DNA of 64,000 nucleotides from Oxyruncus cristatus (taxonomy: Eukaryota > Chordata > Aves > Passeriformes > Cotingidae): contig VXAY01002113.1 of assembly GCA_013399855.1 (NCBI GenBank), positions 2,315,906 to 2,379,905 of the forward strand, in the 5' to 3' direction. Position 1 is the stretch's first letter. Each line of letters opens with the position of its first letter. Of the stretch, positions 33,801-48,800 are shown piece by piece. The position numbers were made by a program, and so were the translations under genes. Below the pieces are notes generated by a model that had not been told where the DNA came from, ran no database searches, and saw only the letters and a list, made by a program, of their open reading frames with translations.

Positions 33801-36800
33801 GCATGAGGTCCCTGGAGGACACTCACCCCTGGACCTGAGAGATGCTCAGGGAGGATCTTCATGTCCCTCGTCACCACCCTCTGGTTGTGCCACGCTGGAG
33901 GATGGTGATGGCAGGGCTTGAACTGCCAAACTAAAACCTACAGAAACTGAGTTTTGCTGGAGACAATACTGGCCATGGAAAAAAGCAGCAAATTGACCGT
34001 GAAATAATAGGGATTTTCAGACTTCAAAGAGGGCGTAATGAACAACAGAAAGCAAGCTGGCAACCCAAGAGATGTGCTCAGGGACCTCAAAGAGGCCCTT
34101 TGAACCCCTCTCAGTGTGGATGGATCTAATTATCCCTAAACCCGTGCTGAGTGCGTGTCTGTCTCGGATATCTCCACCAAAGTCAGCCCCAGCCTTTCCC
34201 ATCACAGCCAGCTCCAAATTGTTCTCAACTGATCCACAACCTTTCCTCACTCAGCTGCTCACTACCAAGATCACCCTAAACTTTGCTGTCCTCTGGGCAC
34301 ACGTGTCTCCTTGCTTTGGAGATATCCCACCATCCCAAACTGTACTGGAATATTCCTGAACCTTCAGGTCAACTTTGCTGCTGCACAGAACAAAGTCTGA
34401 TCACATCCAGCCTGTGTCACACCGAGATTTCATTTCCTTCCCCAGCAACAGTACCATCTTTGTGTCAAATACCGACAGGACACAAACAAGTAGGTCTTGT
34501 AGGACAAACCTCCAATGGTGGCCACTCTGTTGGCATCTCTCCCCATGCAACGAGCTGCCAGACAGTCCCAGTTTGGATGGGGCTTAAAAGAGTTCCCAAA
34601 AATATTAGGTGCCCAAAGCACCTTCTTTGTGCTGTGGCACGCTACGGCTTTGCCCCAGGAGGAGACCACAGCAAAAAGGACAACCCAGCTCGCCCAGGCT
34701 GAGACTGCACTGGGAATGAACCTCCTGTTATTGCCCAGTGAGGACAAGCTGCTCCTCGTGGTCTGGAGTTAAAGCTGCCTCTCTTCCCTGCAGGTCGAGC
34801 AGAAGCCTTCAGTGAGGCTTGCAAGTATTTCCCCCCTCCTGCCAGTGTTGCAGAAGTGCTGCCCAGTGGCAACCAGCAAAGGCCTGGGCAGTTTCCTACT
34901 GGTTTATCCACAGCATGATGAAAGATCTTTGCTGTGGAATTAACTCCATCCTTCCTGGCACTAGTGCCAATGCATTTGGGAAAAGTTAATTAAGAATTAA
35001 AAGGAAAAAGTGAGAGGAAACGTGCAGAGGAAAAAGTGTCTTGTGAAGGGAGAAAACCATCATTTTGGGGATACCTGAATGCTCAAAGCTGTCAGAGAAG
35101 GAAACGTGGCAAAAATCTACGGGCAAAGGTAACATGCCTATGGATTTGGAGAGCTCAGCTACCACCAAAGACATGGCTGGAAGTCCAGGATCATGTTGCC
35201 TCCATGCTGCATTTTCAATGTTCCCACATCCCATTCCCACAGCTTCTGCAGCCACTGAAACCACCTACCTGCCAGGTCCTCCCCAAAATCGAGGTGGGGT
35301 GGGACGGGGAGGCCATGGACAAGCAGGGAAATTGTCACCACATGGAGCCCATTTTCCATTTTGTGAATAGGTGGGACTCATGGCTCAGGATCATTCGGGA
35401 AAGCCAGAAATCTTTGATGGATGTTCCTCAAGGGAAGAAGGCTCCGCTCTCCTTCAGAGCCTGCGAGATCTGCAGAGAGGACAAGAGTCCTGGCCAGAGC
35501 AGTGGGATGCTAGGGAATGCCTGGTGCCTTGCAGGGTGAACACAGCAGGGCTGGGACAGGCAGCAAGGGCTGGGTGAGCTTCACAGGAGAGGCCAAGAGC
35601 ATCACTCAGCAGCTGCTGGGATCAGCAGAAGGGAAGGGTGGGTGGACATTACAGGGAGCCAAACTGGCAACGGATCGATGGGTGGAGGCCAAGCTACAGT
35701 GGAAGAAAACCATCAGAAGGAAGGAGGTGGACCCACCACCACCTCGTCCAGCTCAACAAGCAGCCTGGGCCCCCACACTGCAGTGACAGGGACCCTTCAA
35801 GCACATCAAATAGAAATGGTATCTCCAGTCTGAACTCAGAGCCCCACACGCCACTGTCACTGATGGGTTCTTCAAGTTCTTCAAGCCCCCCTCTGGGGCT
35901 CCCCATTGCCCACCCACCACTGCTCCTCAAGCACTGCCTGGAGCGTGCTCTGTGCTTGGGGCAAACCCCTGGGACACTGCAGAGCTTGTGCCTTCTCCCA
36001 ACCCACTCCTTCCCCAGCACCCAGTGCCAGGCAGAGGCTCCACAGGGACTGGGGCACCCCAGGACACCCCACAAAGCTACCTGAGCCCTCACCTCCAGCC
36101 AAAAACGAGGAAGGCTGCACCCCAAGGCCAGCTACACTGATGTCTCTTCAAGAAGGTGATTGATAGTGCGCACACACAAAACCCAGACGTGGAACCCCTA
36201 AAAGCTATGGAATCAGGCTGAAAACAGAATGGAATATTTTAACATGGAGCTATCTTGGTACACCAGAACTGTTAATACTAACTAAAATAAAGATTAGACA
36301 TGGGAAAGACCATCTCCAATGTTTCTCCAAAACAGCTCAGACCAGCAGCACCAAAGAAACATCCCAAAACTATATTTATACTGTTTCAAAAACTGTATTT
36401 ATTTGCTTATCCCACAATGCCTCCAAGAAGGAGAGGAAGGGAGTTCGGCATCTGCGAATCACCAGGACTGTTTGCAGAACGGTTAATCAATTAAGAACGA
36501 GAGGATGGCAGGATAATCCTGCCTCTTCTGCGATGTCCTCGCAGTGCCGGTCCCGGGGGGCGTGCGAGGTCGGGGCTGGCCAGGACCCAGCTCCCTGAGG
36601 TCTCCCACCGCAGCCCAGGAACACGGACACTGCACCCTTGTCACCTCCAGACTGTGAGCCACCCACGAGTGGGACCCAGGCAGGCTTTTGAGGATCACTG
36701 GCTATTTGCTGGCCAGTCGAGGGCTGCAAAACCCGGTGTGGGAAGACCAGAGAGCAGCTCAAAACACAAACAGCCGGGAGGGAGCCCAGGGGCGAGGTGC

Positions 36801-39800
36801 CAGCGCTGCGGCAGATGCCAGCCAGCTCCCACCACAGGAATGTGCTCACCAGGGCTTGGAAATCAAAAAATATTAGGGGAAAGAACTTCCTTCTATTCAC
36901 CATTTGTGCCTGGAGAAACGGAGCCGAGGAGCAGACGCCTTTTCCCCGCTGCCACCCCACCATGGCACCAAAAATAACCCGGCATCCACTTAACCTCTGT
37001 TGCAGGCATGGGGCTGGAGGGAGTCCTGGGGCAGGGACAGCTTCCCACCTCACAACAGCATGGTGTGAATCTAATTCCCAGATTTTCATGAGGAAGCTAC
37101 AGGTCTCATTGGTGTTCATAGCACACGCACACCCACAGGGAGAGGAGAGTGTCCCTGTTCCCCAAAATTTGCAGCCTCAGCCAGTAAACAGGTAAGGGTT
37201 GAAGAAAGGGAATTTTATCCCCAGAGGAAGAAAGAAGAGAAGGAGTTTGAGCAGTTTAACTTCTGAAAAAGGTCTTGTTCCAGAAATACACGTGGGTAAG
37301 GATGTATTTATGGACGGGGTTTGCAAGGCCCTCACCAGCTTTTTGCTCCAATCTGACCCACACTGGTTAGATTTCTGGCCAAAATCTCTGGAGAAGAAGC
37401 AAGCTGTTAGCTGGCACTTTTTGCAAGAGGATGGAAAAAACAAGTACCAGACACTCAGGGAGGGAGCAGAGACACACTCCCCAGATTCAGTGCCCAGCAG
37501 AAACAGGCTGGGTTTTAAATTTCACCCATCAGTTGCTCTTTCACAGAACAGCTGGTATGTAGCCACGGGAATTGTTCATCAAATGATTGATTACAGGTAA
37601 GACTAGAGGGGTTGAACCTGCTCAGAGGAAAAAAATAAAATCAATCAGTGGATAGAAGATGATTCCTTAAAGGTGATTTTTTTTTCCTTTCCCAATCATT
37701 CACCCCGCTCCCTGCCTGAGCTTTACGAGCAGCACACACTCAGTAGCACTCTTAGTCATAGGATCATGGAACAGCAAACTGGAGAGGCAAAGAAGGAAAA
37801 CACAGAGGGCTTTGTCTACATCCTCTTTCTGTATCAGAGGTCCTGACCGAGACACTCAAAGAGCTCCTCCAGAGACCAAAGCACGTGCATGATCATCCTG
37901 GTGCTTAGTGAATCAGGCACAAGCCAAAATACTACTGTTTTTACCAAAGAGTTTTAAGTCCTACAGTAACCAGGAGGTCCCTCCAGCAGGAACCTGGAGC
38001 TCCTATGGTCAGACCATCTCTCTGGAGATGACAAGATCTTGGTGCTGAGGTTTGCTGCTCCACGTCAGGGCATCGCACCCCAGGGCTGACAAACACTGGA
38101 AGCCTGACATGGCCTGGTTTGCACCAAGGTTCCACATTACATCATCGTTTGGCCAACACCATCTGTCCCACAGCCTCACCAGAACCACAGTCACACCCCA
38201 GAAGCCCATTTTCTCCCCCAAATTAGTCCTGCAATGAAAACACAGCTCAGACTGACAGCTGCTGACCAGAGCAGGGCTGCCAGGCAGTTTGCATAACACG
38301 GTCCGGAGCATGCTCGGCGGCGCTGGCTAATTCCTCACTGCAACAATGGAAAAACCCAGAAATCTTGGTGAATAAGCCAGTCTGTGTCCTAACTCAGCCC
38401 TTGGATTTCCTCCCTTTCTTGAGCCCGTCTCGCCTCTGCACAGGCTCCACTGGGGCTCTGCAGCCAGCCCTAGGAACAGAAATCTCAACAAGCTCACAGT
38501 TATGTGCTCGGCTCTCAGCTGCCTGCTGCAGCCAGGAACTGGCTGGAAATCAGTTCAAAATGTTCCAGTTCCAAACCCCACCCCACAGCCCCTGGATCTC
38601 TCTCTTCACACTCACAGAAGCAGGCACTGGGGCTTTTAACCACTTTGCTTTAGCCTTCTCTCTTGGGAGAGTAGAGGACACCCCCTGTGTTGTTAATTCA
38701 TCTTTGCCACTGCTACCCCAAGACAGAAGCCAAGGCAAATCCCAGTCCCAGCTCCAGCAGTGATTTCCTTGCTCTGCCAGCTCTCCATCCCTTTACCAAT
38801 GCCCACACCTTTCCCTGTCCACAGCTCTGTCTCGAGTGCCACGGGCATTGCCACCCACTTCATCCAAGCCAGGCATGCAGCAGGACACCACTGCCTGGCA
38901 TTTCATACCCACCAGCCCACGGCACACCACTTCTCTGCCGGCTCTGCTGCTGCCCCATCCCTTGCTGGAAGGCATGGGCCACTCACACAGGTGTCCTGAC
39001 CATGACCATGGTGGTGTCATGCTCAACTGCTCATAAGACACAGCAGAAATTAAGACTGTCTCTGTGCTCCCTTTCTTGGCCAGCTCCTCAGTGCAGTCTA
39101 GACCTGGAAGTCTTCAACCAAGATTTTGCATGACAAGAGCAACTGCGGCACTGTTGGCCTTTGGCATGACCCTGTATCACTCCCATCTTCTGCCATCCCT
39201 GGCAATCTCCTTTTGAATCAGTGAGACACGACCACAAGACCCGCCCCCACCAAAACCCTTCCTCTGTGAGAACAGGCCAAGGTGCTTCTTCCCCAAACCA
39301 GCTGAGGCTAAACAGAACTCAGGAGCCTGCTGAGAGCTCCAGCACAAGGTGGCTGTGGAGCACAGCAGTGCTCCCCACTATGCTGTTCAACCAAAACAGG
39401 TTGTTTTCCCCCCACTGATGAAACTGGACCCCGCTTGGCTCAGCAGGGACCAGGGAGGTTCCCCACTGAGCCGGTCTGCATTGGTTCTTCCTGACTATTT
39501 GCCTCCCATTTTCCTCCAGAGAGGAAAACTACCTCTGTACATCGCTCAGCAGCAGGGCCAGGCAGGGCCGTGGACGCTCCTCTGCCTGGTGCCAAGGGGT
39601 TAAGCTCACAGTAAGTTCCCAAAGCCAGTTGCTTCCAACTGGCTGCTGCCTGCGGTTTGTGGGAAGGGATTTTGCTTTTTAATAACATTATAAATAGGGC
39701 TGTGTTCAGTATGCTGCAAACCCAGTTACTCTCTCTCTCCCACCCATCTCCCTCCTCCTCCTGCTCCTCTTCCCACCACACTTAATTCCAGATCTGACCA

Positions 39801-42800
39801 TGAATGGGTCAGGCTTCTTCCTCGGTGTCCTCAGCCTACTGGCATGTCTTGCCCCCACCACGCAGGCATGTCCCCCGAGCTGCCACTGCCACGGGGGAGA
39901 CCTGCAGCACGTCATCTGCGACAACGTGGGGCTGAAGAAGATCCCCAAGGTGCCTGAGCAAACACGTCTTCTCAACCTGCAGAAGAACAACTTCCCCGTC
40001 CTGCCGACCAATGGCTTCCGTGACATGAAAAAGCTGGTGTCCCTGCACCTCCAGAGCTCACGGATCAAGGAGATCTCAACTGGAGCCTTCCGGGGGCTCA
40101 AGAGCCTGGTCTACCTCTATCTCACCGACAACCAGATCAGTGTCATAAAGCCAGGGGCCTTCGATGACCTCTCTGATCTCACCTACCTGTACCTGGACAA
40201 GAACAAGATCCCAGACCTACCCAAAGGGCTCCTCTCCCCTCTTGTCAACCTCTTCATCCTGCACTTAGGCAGCAACAAAATCCGGGAGCTGAAACCAGGG
40301 GTCTTCAATGGGGCTAAAGACCTGCGCTGGCTCTTCCTCTCTGACAACTCCCTCACCAACCTCCTACCTGGGGCCATGGAGGATGTAGAAAACCTCGCTG
40401 TCCTCCACCTGGACAAGAACCAGCTGAGCAGCTACCCTGTGAATGCAATGAGTAAGCTGAGAGTGCTGGAGGAACTGAAACTTTCTCATAACCCAATTGA
40501 GGTCATCCCCGACAACGCCTTCCAGTCCTTCGGGCGATACCTGCAGACACTCAACCTGGACAACATGAAACTGAAGAAGGTGAGTCCTTTCTCTTTCCAT
40601 TTGCTCCAGATAAGAAACATGGGGCTTGGTTTTCTTCCACTTTGAAAAGCCCTCTATTTCCTGTCTTTCCCCTGCAGAGGAGAGGGGAGATGCAGGTCTG
40701 CAGGCTCTGCAGGCAGCAAGGCACTGGCCAGCTGACAACACCCTGACATGGCTCTAGCAAGGGATGAGAGATACTCCACCCTTCTGTTGAGTTATTTTAT
40801 GCAAAACCAAATTATCTGGAGCTGATTAAACCCCTTGGAAAGGCGGTGCATTCCCTCCCAAGCTGGAGGTGACACAAGACATTGACAAAGGTATTTGGGA
40901 TGCTCCGGGACAACGAGCAACCTTCCACCCTCCCAGAAACAAGGTGTGAGCTGAGAGGTGAACATCTGCCTTGTACTGGAGGGCACTGCCTCCCTGCAGA
41001 GCTGAACTCTGCCTCCTTTGCTCAGCCCCAGTACCTGCTGTACGCTGGGAGGGGGAGACTCCTCAGACGGGCCATGAGTAGCCACAGCTTCTTACCCACA
41101 CCCTGCAGGCAGGTAGACATACGGACCTTCACCTTCACCTCCCCCCTGCCTCCCAACCTGACACGTTATAAAGAAAGGTTTGTTTATTGATGCTCTCTCA
41201 AAAGGAACTCTCGCACCATCTTACAAAGGGGCCCTGTTCCCACTGGAGAGGAGGAGGGATGTTCAGGTATCCCAAATGGCAAAACAACCCCCTTCTTTTT
41301 CTGTGAGAATGCCAGATCCATAGGCAGGAACATCACACTCCAGGAATCACTGGAGTTAGGACCTCTGAAGTGCCAGGCAGTGCAGGACCAGAACCCAGCA
41401 CCAGTGCAAGAGCAGCAGCACCCTGATGCAGCCTGATGTCCCCAGTGAATCCCCCACGGGTGGAAAGGGAGGGTGGAGCAGAACAGTTCTCCCTGGGATG
41501 ATGCTTTGCCAGGAAGCCCAAGGACAAAGAGCATCCAGGCAGGCTGGGACTTCATGGCAAAGCAACACCCACCATGTGCAGGAAAATGTGATGAAAAAGA
41601 TAATTTCTTAGCAACAAAGAGCAACTCAGAACTTCTCCGAGAGACAAGCAGATCACAGGAAAGGTACCAGTAATGCAGCACAACACAGTTTTCAAGGGGA
41701 TATAGCATCCCCAAAACCTCAAAAACTGGAATTACAGCTTGCCCAGGCGGAGAACAACACTACCTAACCAACCTGGTGGCACTCAGTAAGTACTTAAGCC
41801 CTTGTCCACTCTCAGCATTAACCTCCACAGGACGGGACTGAGCAGACTCAACACTTGAAAACAATCTACTGACCTCACGAGGCAAGACCTTAGACATGCT
41901 GTCACAGCACTTTTGTAGACTCAGTTCTAAGGCACTTTCAATCAAATTTTATAGCTTAAATGTTGTACCAGCTGTAGAGACATCAGAATCCCAAGTTACA
42001 CATTGAAGAAATTGGACTAACCCATGATGCTGGGATGCTCCTGGTAGTTAAGTGTCCTCAGATTGACCAAAGAGCAAAGGTTAAAAATTCCAGCCAGAAA
42101 AAGACTTTGTTTTTTACAGTGACCACCTGTGGAGAGGGTCTTTAAAGACTCTTCTGCAGCCAGTGGCTCCTTTCCTCCCACACAGCCCAACAGGACACCG
42201 GTTTATGGGATCAGCACTGACAGGGGTGGTTTCTGCAACTTTAGGGTTTGTGAAAACAAAGCTCCCAGTTCAGCATTTTCTCTTCAAATCCTCAAAGGCC
42301 TCATACCCAAACGGCCCACACAGGAACTTTGCACTGCTAAGAAACATCTAATCACAGAGGCTGCGTGATCTAGGAAATCACCACCGAATGCTCTGAGCGC
42401 TGCTGGCACTTGACTGAAGCTCCTTCTCCTTCACAAACATACTGTCCTCAGCTGTTCCCCGCATGGCTGCAGGATTTTTGAGCTGATCAAGTGTAAAACC
42501 CTTCCACACAAATCTATCCCAGCCTAAATGGCACCTGAGCAGAAGGAAGGGGGGCCCTCAGGCTCCAGCACAGAGCTCCCCCTCCCCACCGGCATCATGG
42601 ACCCACACCAGTCCCCCACAGGGCTGCAGCACACAGGCCAGGACCCACCATGCACCTCAACACGAGACCAGGCAATGCAGATCCTGAAAGCTTTACATAC
42701 ACCCATCTCTGCATATTTAGTGTAAAATAAATTAACAGCGGCAATCCTCCGTGTAAATACGGGAAAAATCACCCATTTCTTCACAAAGACACGCTCTGGC

Positions 42801-45800
42801 AGGCAGCAAGGCAGCTGTTAGCAGCAGATGCAAACTCTTCTCAGGGGGCTGGGAGACGAATGAGCAGCTGAGACAGTAACACCACTGTCCAAACCTCCTG
42901 CCCCAGCGCACGGCGTGCCAGCATCCCTCTGAGCAGCTCCACTATCAGCACAGTAAAACCTCCCGAGGTCAGCTCAGCTTTGGACTGCCGAGGCCAGCAC
43001 CACGGACTGTCCAACAGCTACAGGGATCTGGGAGTCTCTCAGCTAAGCTCTAATCCCATCCAGCATTGCTTAATTTGGAAGATGACAAAAGTTCACAGCT
43101 TAAAATAGTGTGTTTCCTCCGTCAAGCTTTTCAGCTCAGAGAGCACGAACACACTCCGATGGTCCACGTGAAGCACAAGCTTCTGGTCAGAAAGGGGAGC
43201 ACAGATCCTTGGCTGGGGGGGGGCTTCAGGTAGACCCAGTGAGTCTCCCCTCCAGCCTTCAAAGAAAGCTTTCCCCTCAGCTCGAGAAGGGGTGGGAAAT
43301 GGTTTGTCACACCCAAAAAGAGCTTTGTGCTTTGCCAGTGATCCCCTCTCTAATCCATCACTGCCAAGGAAGTTTGTGTTGAGAGGTTTGCTTTCAAGAA
43401 CTTTCCAGCCTGAGTAACCATGGGCTGAAAGATGCCAGGGATGAGGCCTCAGGGAAGAGAGGACAGGGCTGCAGAGCCTCTCTCTGCTTTTCAGCAGCTT
43501 TTGAAAAGGAGGTTCTACCTTAAAGCCTCTCCATTAATAAAAGAAATGGCAAACCTTGCAGCAGCCCCTGCAAAAAAACAACTGGAGATGAGAAAAAATG
43601 GAGGAGGCTGAGGGGCTGGAAACCTGCCTGTATATCTACACTGCTCAGATGCCAAGTGTAACTTTCCACTCTGAGCTCCTGGGCACTGCCAAAGTCTACA
43701 GCCCCTTCAGACGCCACAAACACTCCCTCCTTCAGTCGCTCCAGGACAGGCAAGGCAACAGGCATTGGGAGGACTTTCAGCCTTGGAAAGGAATTCACCC
43801 AGAAAATATCTTCACTTAGCATGGCTCAAAAACAAAGAGGGCTGCCAGACTTCACTTCATTTAGTGATGTGGCTGCACAGACAGCCCCACGTGGATTTGG
43901 GATGTAGCTCTCTTTGTAGGAGACTCCATCCTCCTTGAGCCCACCAGCCTGTTGCCTCTCTTAGGTGGACAGAGCTTCCAGCAAGCCAGGACCTTCTCTT
44001 GCTCTCTCCATGCACCATAATATCACAGAACGGCCTGGGTTGGAAAGGACCTTAAAGATCACCACTTTCCAACCCCCTGCCAAGGGCAGGGACACCTTTT
44101 ACTAGAGCAGGTTGCTCCAAGCCCTGGCCAACCTGGCGTTGGACACTTCCAGGGATGAGGCAATCACAACTTCTCTCGGCAACCTGTGCCAGGGCCTCAA
44201 GTTCGTGCCACCAAAAGCCCTGAAGAGAGGCGCTCAGGTTTGGGGTCCCCACCCCCAACTCCTCGCTCCTCTCCAGAGAAACCTTTGTGCTTCAGTTTGC
44301 AGACAACGCGTTCTCCGGCGTGACCGTGCTGAAGACAGCCCACCTGGAGAACAACCGGCTCACCCAGCTGCCCCGAAACTTCCCCTTCGACAAAATGGAG
44401 ACGCTGACCCTCTCCAGGAACGCCTGGCACTGCAACTGCCAGCTGGCAAATCTGCGCAAGTACGGCGCCGCGCGCCCCGTCCCTCCCCGGGGTCCCCTTG
44501 GGCGGGTGGGTCCCCGCCCCGGGCTGTGCCAGGCAAGAAGAGGCTGCTCTCATGCTCGCCAGCTCTCTCCTCAGCTGATGTCCGTGGTTTGTGCCCCTCG
44601 TAAGCTCCGTGTTTTCCCCCCTCCCCGTGTCCCAGGTGGCTGAAGGGGAATCGCACCCGCGCCGAGGACACGTGCTCCACGCCCGCGCAGTACCGGGGAC
44701 AGTCCATCAGGGACACCCCCGCCCTCCGCACCTGCAAGCTGCCCACCAAGAGGTCCAGGAAGGGGAGCCGCCATTGAGCACGTAAGATGGTTCCCTTTTA
44801 AGATGATTCTCTGTTAGTCACACCTGCAGCAAACCCCGATGCCACCAAAGGCGCCGGGAGTTCTGTCTCTGACTGAAATGACACCAGCGACAGCTCATCC
44901 ACTCCCCCACTGATGCCTCCATCTCCCGGCAATGCTGAGCTCCGTGAGCTCCCAGAGCAGAGAACCTGCCTGGAGCATCAGGGATGGAGTCAATCCTGTA
45001 GAGCAAACACGGGGATAAAGACAGGCCTGGGGTGGAATGGAAGGGCAAAGTATGTAAACAAATATAAAATGGAGAAGCAAGGACTCTGAAAATACACACA
45101 GAATAACAATCGGCTTTGAAATCTTCAGAGCTCCTATTGCAACGTGTGAAAAATCCAGTCTCTTTTTGCAGTAATCATCGTACTTTAGGAAAACAAATAA
45201 AAGCCCTATACTGCAGCAAGGTTTAAGCCTCAGTCATGCCTCAGGAACCACGGTGATATGCACCCTGTACAATGCAATGAAGCCCCATACCAAGTCAAGA
45301 TGTAATTGTTGGGCAACAGGGATAAACATAATATATCAAAACAAGGGTGGACTCAGCACACCCTTACCCTGAGCTGGGATCACACAGGCTTTGGTTTTCC
45401 AACCAGCTGGAAACGCTCAGCCCTTTGCCCTAGTAAAGGTCCTCCAGGCCTGGTGTGAAATCCAGGGCAGGACGTTGCTGGGAAGTCTGGCCCCAGCCTG
45501 CCCAGCCCAAAGGAAAACAGATACCTTCCATAAGGAGCAGTTCTTGATCCAGCTCTTGCCTTTCAGCAAACACAATTCCCATCCAAGACAGTCAGGTATT
45601 TAAAAACAAGGGCTGATGCCTTCAAATGAGTGTCCCAGAAGAGGGAGGTTTGAGACAGCAAATATTCTCTGGTAAGGTGTCCTGGGCCAGAAGGTGAGTC
45701 AGAGACAGGGCTGCCTCTCCCTCCAGCAATGAGCTTGCTGACAGCCACCAACCCAAACACCGATCCCACAAACACCTTCCACAGCTGGAAACTACCAGGA

Positions 45801-48800
45801 GTATTAAATTCAGCCCACAGAGGAGCAAAAAAGCCACAACTGTCATCACGCCACCCCAAGTATTTTAATTTTTCCCATCCCGGGAATAGGTCTGAAGCTT
45901 GTACGGATTCCAGAGGACCTTGAATGAGCCTTCAAGTCTGTAAGCTCTTAGGAAAGGGAACTTTGCTCATTTGTTAAGGAAACTGCAGTGACCCTGCACT
46001 GTGCCCTTTCAGAACAGAAAGGGCAAGGCAGAAGCCCTAAGCCCAGTTATGGCCATTTGGTCCCCAGTTCACTAAGGATATGCACAACAGGATGGAGAAA
46101 GGAAATTTATGACCAAAATGTCAGGGATTATGCCAGCTGCTCTGTGCCTTTCTGAAGTGGTTATTTCTCTTGTAGTGCCAGAGGTTTTATGGATTAGAGA
46201 TGGAAATACCAGTCATTCCGTATAGGGCAGGTAAAGTTCCGCTCTAAGGATGGAAAAACTTCAGTTTTCTAAACCACAATACTTAAATACTTTTTATTTG
46301 CAGGTCTGACCCTTCTTAGCCTTCTTTTCTCCCTGCCTGAGCTCAATCCCAGCTCACTCCTCTATGATGAGAGTAAGAAAACCATGAAACTACAAAAGAA
46401 CACCAATAACGCCTGTTTTTTCTGTAGCACCTTCCATCCAGCTCCCTCAAACAGGTTTACAAGTGTTAATGAAAGAGAAAACTACTTATTCCAGTCTTGC
46501 AGAAGACAAAGCTCAGTGCCGTCAGGTGCCAGTGCCAAAATGCAGGTACACAAACCCACTCCAGTGTGGCGAGAAGGAATTTTAAGGAATATGAAGTACC
46601 TCTGACTTTATCTTGCACCTCTTGAGAGCCAGACAACTTTCTGTCAGCCACAGGGGGTCTGTACTGTAGGGATGAGCAGTGACTTGGGTCACTGACCACA
46701 TCTGAGATGCAAAGCTGCTTGGTAGTTTATAAAATTCTACCTGCCCTGGATTTTCAGAACTGGGGCACCAAAACAATTCACTGCTCTTGAAAATTTTGCT
46801 CTGGGTTTCCTTCCTTCACCAAGGAAGTGCTCCTTGAGCATCAACACTTTGGGTAAGATACTTAGAAGTCACACAGCAAGCTGGCAGAAGAGCTCAGAGA
46901 CAGGACTAACCCATCTCCTCTGCTGTGGAAACGTGCAACAACTCCTTGACTCCCAGCTCCTCAATTTCAAGTATGGGCTTCACTGGTTGATTTAGAAATA
47001 AACAGACAAATGCTACAAGTTTATTGCTGTGCTCAAAAAATCTCCTCAAAGGTGTGGCCTTCTCTCTTTTCTCACCCCAGCAGGCCCCCGTATGGCCCGT
47101 CCTGGTGACCGGTCACTTCAACCATCAGAAAACTACTGACTTCTGAGTCCTTCCTTGAGCTTCTCCGACCTGTCAGGAAACATTTCTGATGTATCCAAAC
47201 ACCTCCAGCCTCCTCCGACTCCCCGCTTCTCTGCTGATCGCAGGATGGAATCCACCTTTTCAAATCTTTTCCGACATCTATGTTATTTTAAAAGAGGCAT
47301 TTTTAAAAACTAAACTATGCATGACCATAGTAAGACAAGCTAACCTAGATCCTGCCGGTAAAACACAGTCATCTCTCCCAGAGGAAACACAACCCACGTC
47401 CCCCATCAACCAGTTGGTCGCTGTCTCTCCCATTCCAGCGGAGTGGAAGCAAGTGGGAAGGTAGGAGCATCCCCCCCACCAGCTGCTTGATCAGGAAAAT
47501 TGGTCTCAACCCACACAAAGAGACTCCTCTGCCTTCCCACGGAGGGGATCCCTGCAGGCCAGGGCTGAGGGGACAGTGAAGCAGTGACCAAGAACCAGAG
47601 GCCCCGAGGCTGAGCTGCCTTTCACACCAAAAGGCAAAAATCTCCCTAAGTCGGCCAGAAATCCATTAAGGGAAGCAGTACTGGGAATCCCCAAAACTGG
47701 AGCCATCTGAAGACTGGATTCCCTCCCACTCTGTGGGGTCTACCAAGATGTACATCCAAGAGGAGAAGGTGTGCCCCACGCAGCTGGCTCAGGCACCCCT
47801 CCTCTCCTCCCTGCCCATACCCCAGAGGATCCAGCAGGACACCAGGATGACTGTGGTTTATTGTCATGGCTATTACAACACCACAGTTTCAATTTAACTA
47901 CGTTTTTTTAATCCTAAGGAGTTATATAAATATATGTATATTTATTCCTCTGTAACTGAGTGTAAATGACCTTTAAGAGGGTGAGAACTCCTCTGTCTCC
48001 TATATAGAAATCAAATTGTATATTTTCTTGTGTACATCTTCTGTATAAAGCTCTTGCTGCAAAGATGAATTCAACAAGTCTCTCTGTGTCTGTCTGTGGG
48101 CTGGAGGGATCAGGAGTAACATGAGACCAGTGGCACAAATATAGACTTAATCCTCTTTATCCCATGGGCAGAACAACTGTTTGGGAGGGTTTTATTATTT
48201 CCCCCTCTACAAAACAGGAACATGTGACACCTAATGAGTCCTGGGCATTTGCAGTAATGCCTGAAAATATTTCGTGAGACCAAACTCAAGCCTATTATAA
48301 AAATAGGTAGCTGTCACCTGACAGAGTTCAAGCAACAGCACGAGGGTTGCCCCTGGTGTTATCAGATTGGCATTAAGAGCATCATATCCAGGAAAAAACC
48401 CTGGCTGCCTCCAAGGCGGCTCCAGGACAGATGCCCTGGATTCCCCTGGTCCGTGGCAGGACACACAGCTGTCCCTGTAGAACCCTGGTGCAGTCGGGGT
48501 TTGCCAAGAGCAACGCGCCTGATCTGACCGCCAGCCCCACGTGTTTGTCCATCACATCAGCCCACTTGCTCAGCCTTCAGAAGCAGTGTGGTGCTGAGCT
48601 AACTTCCTTTAGAGTAAAACAAAAAACAAAAAACAAAACAAAACAAAACAAAAACAACAACAAAAAAATCCTTTTTTTGCTCAGTCAATCACGTGCAGAT
48701 GGCAGGACCTGCCGGAGAAAGGTGTCACCTGGAGTGCCACCGGCTCCCTCGTGCGTGGCCCCTTCCCCTCCACGTGCAGGACGTGCCGATGCCCTCGCAC

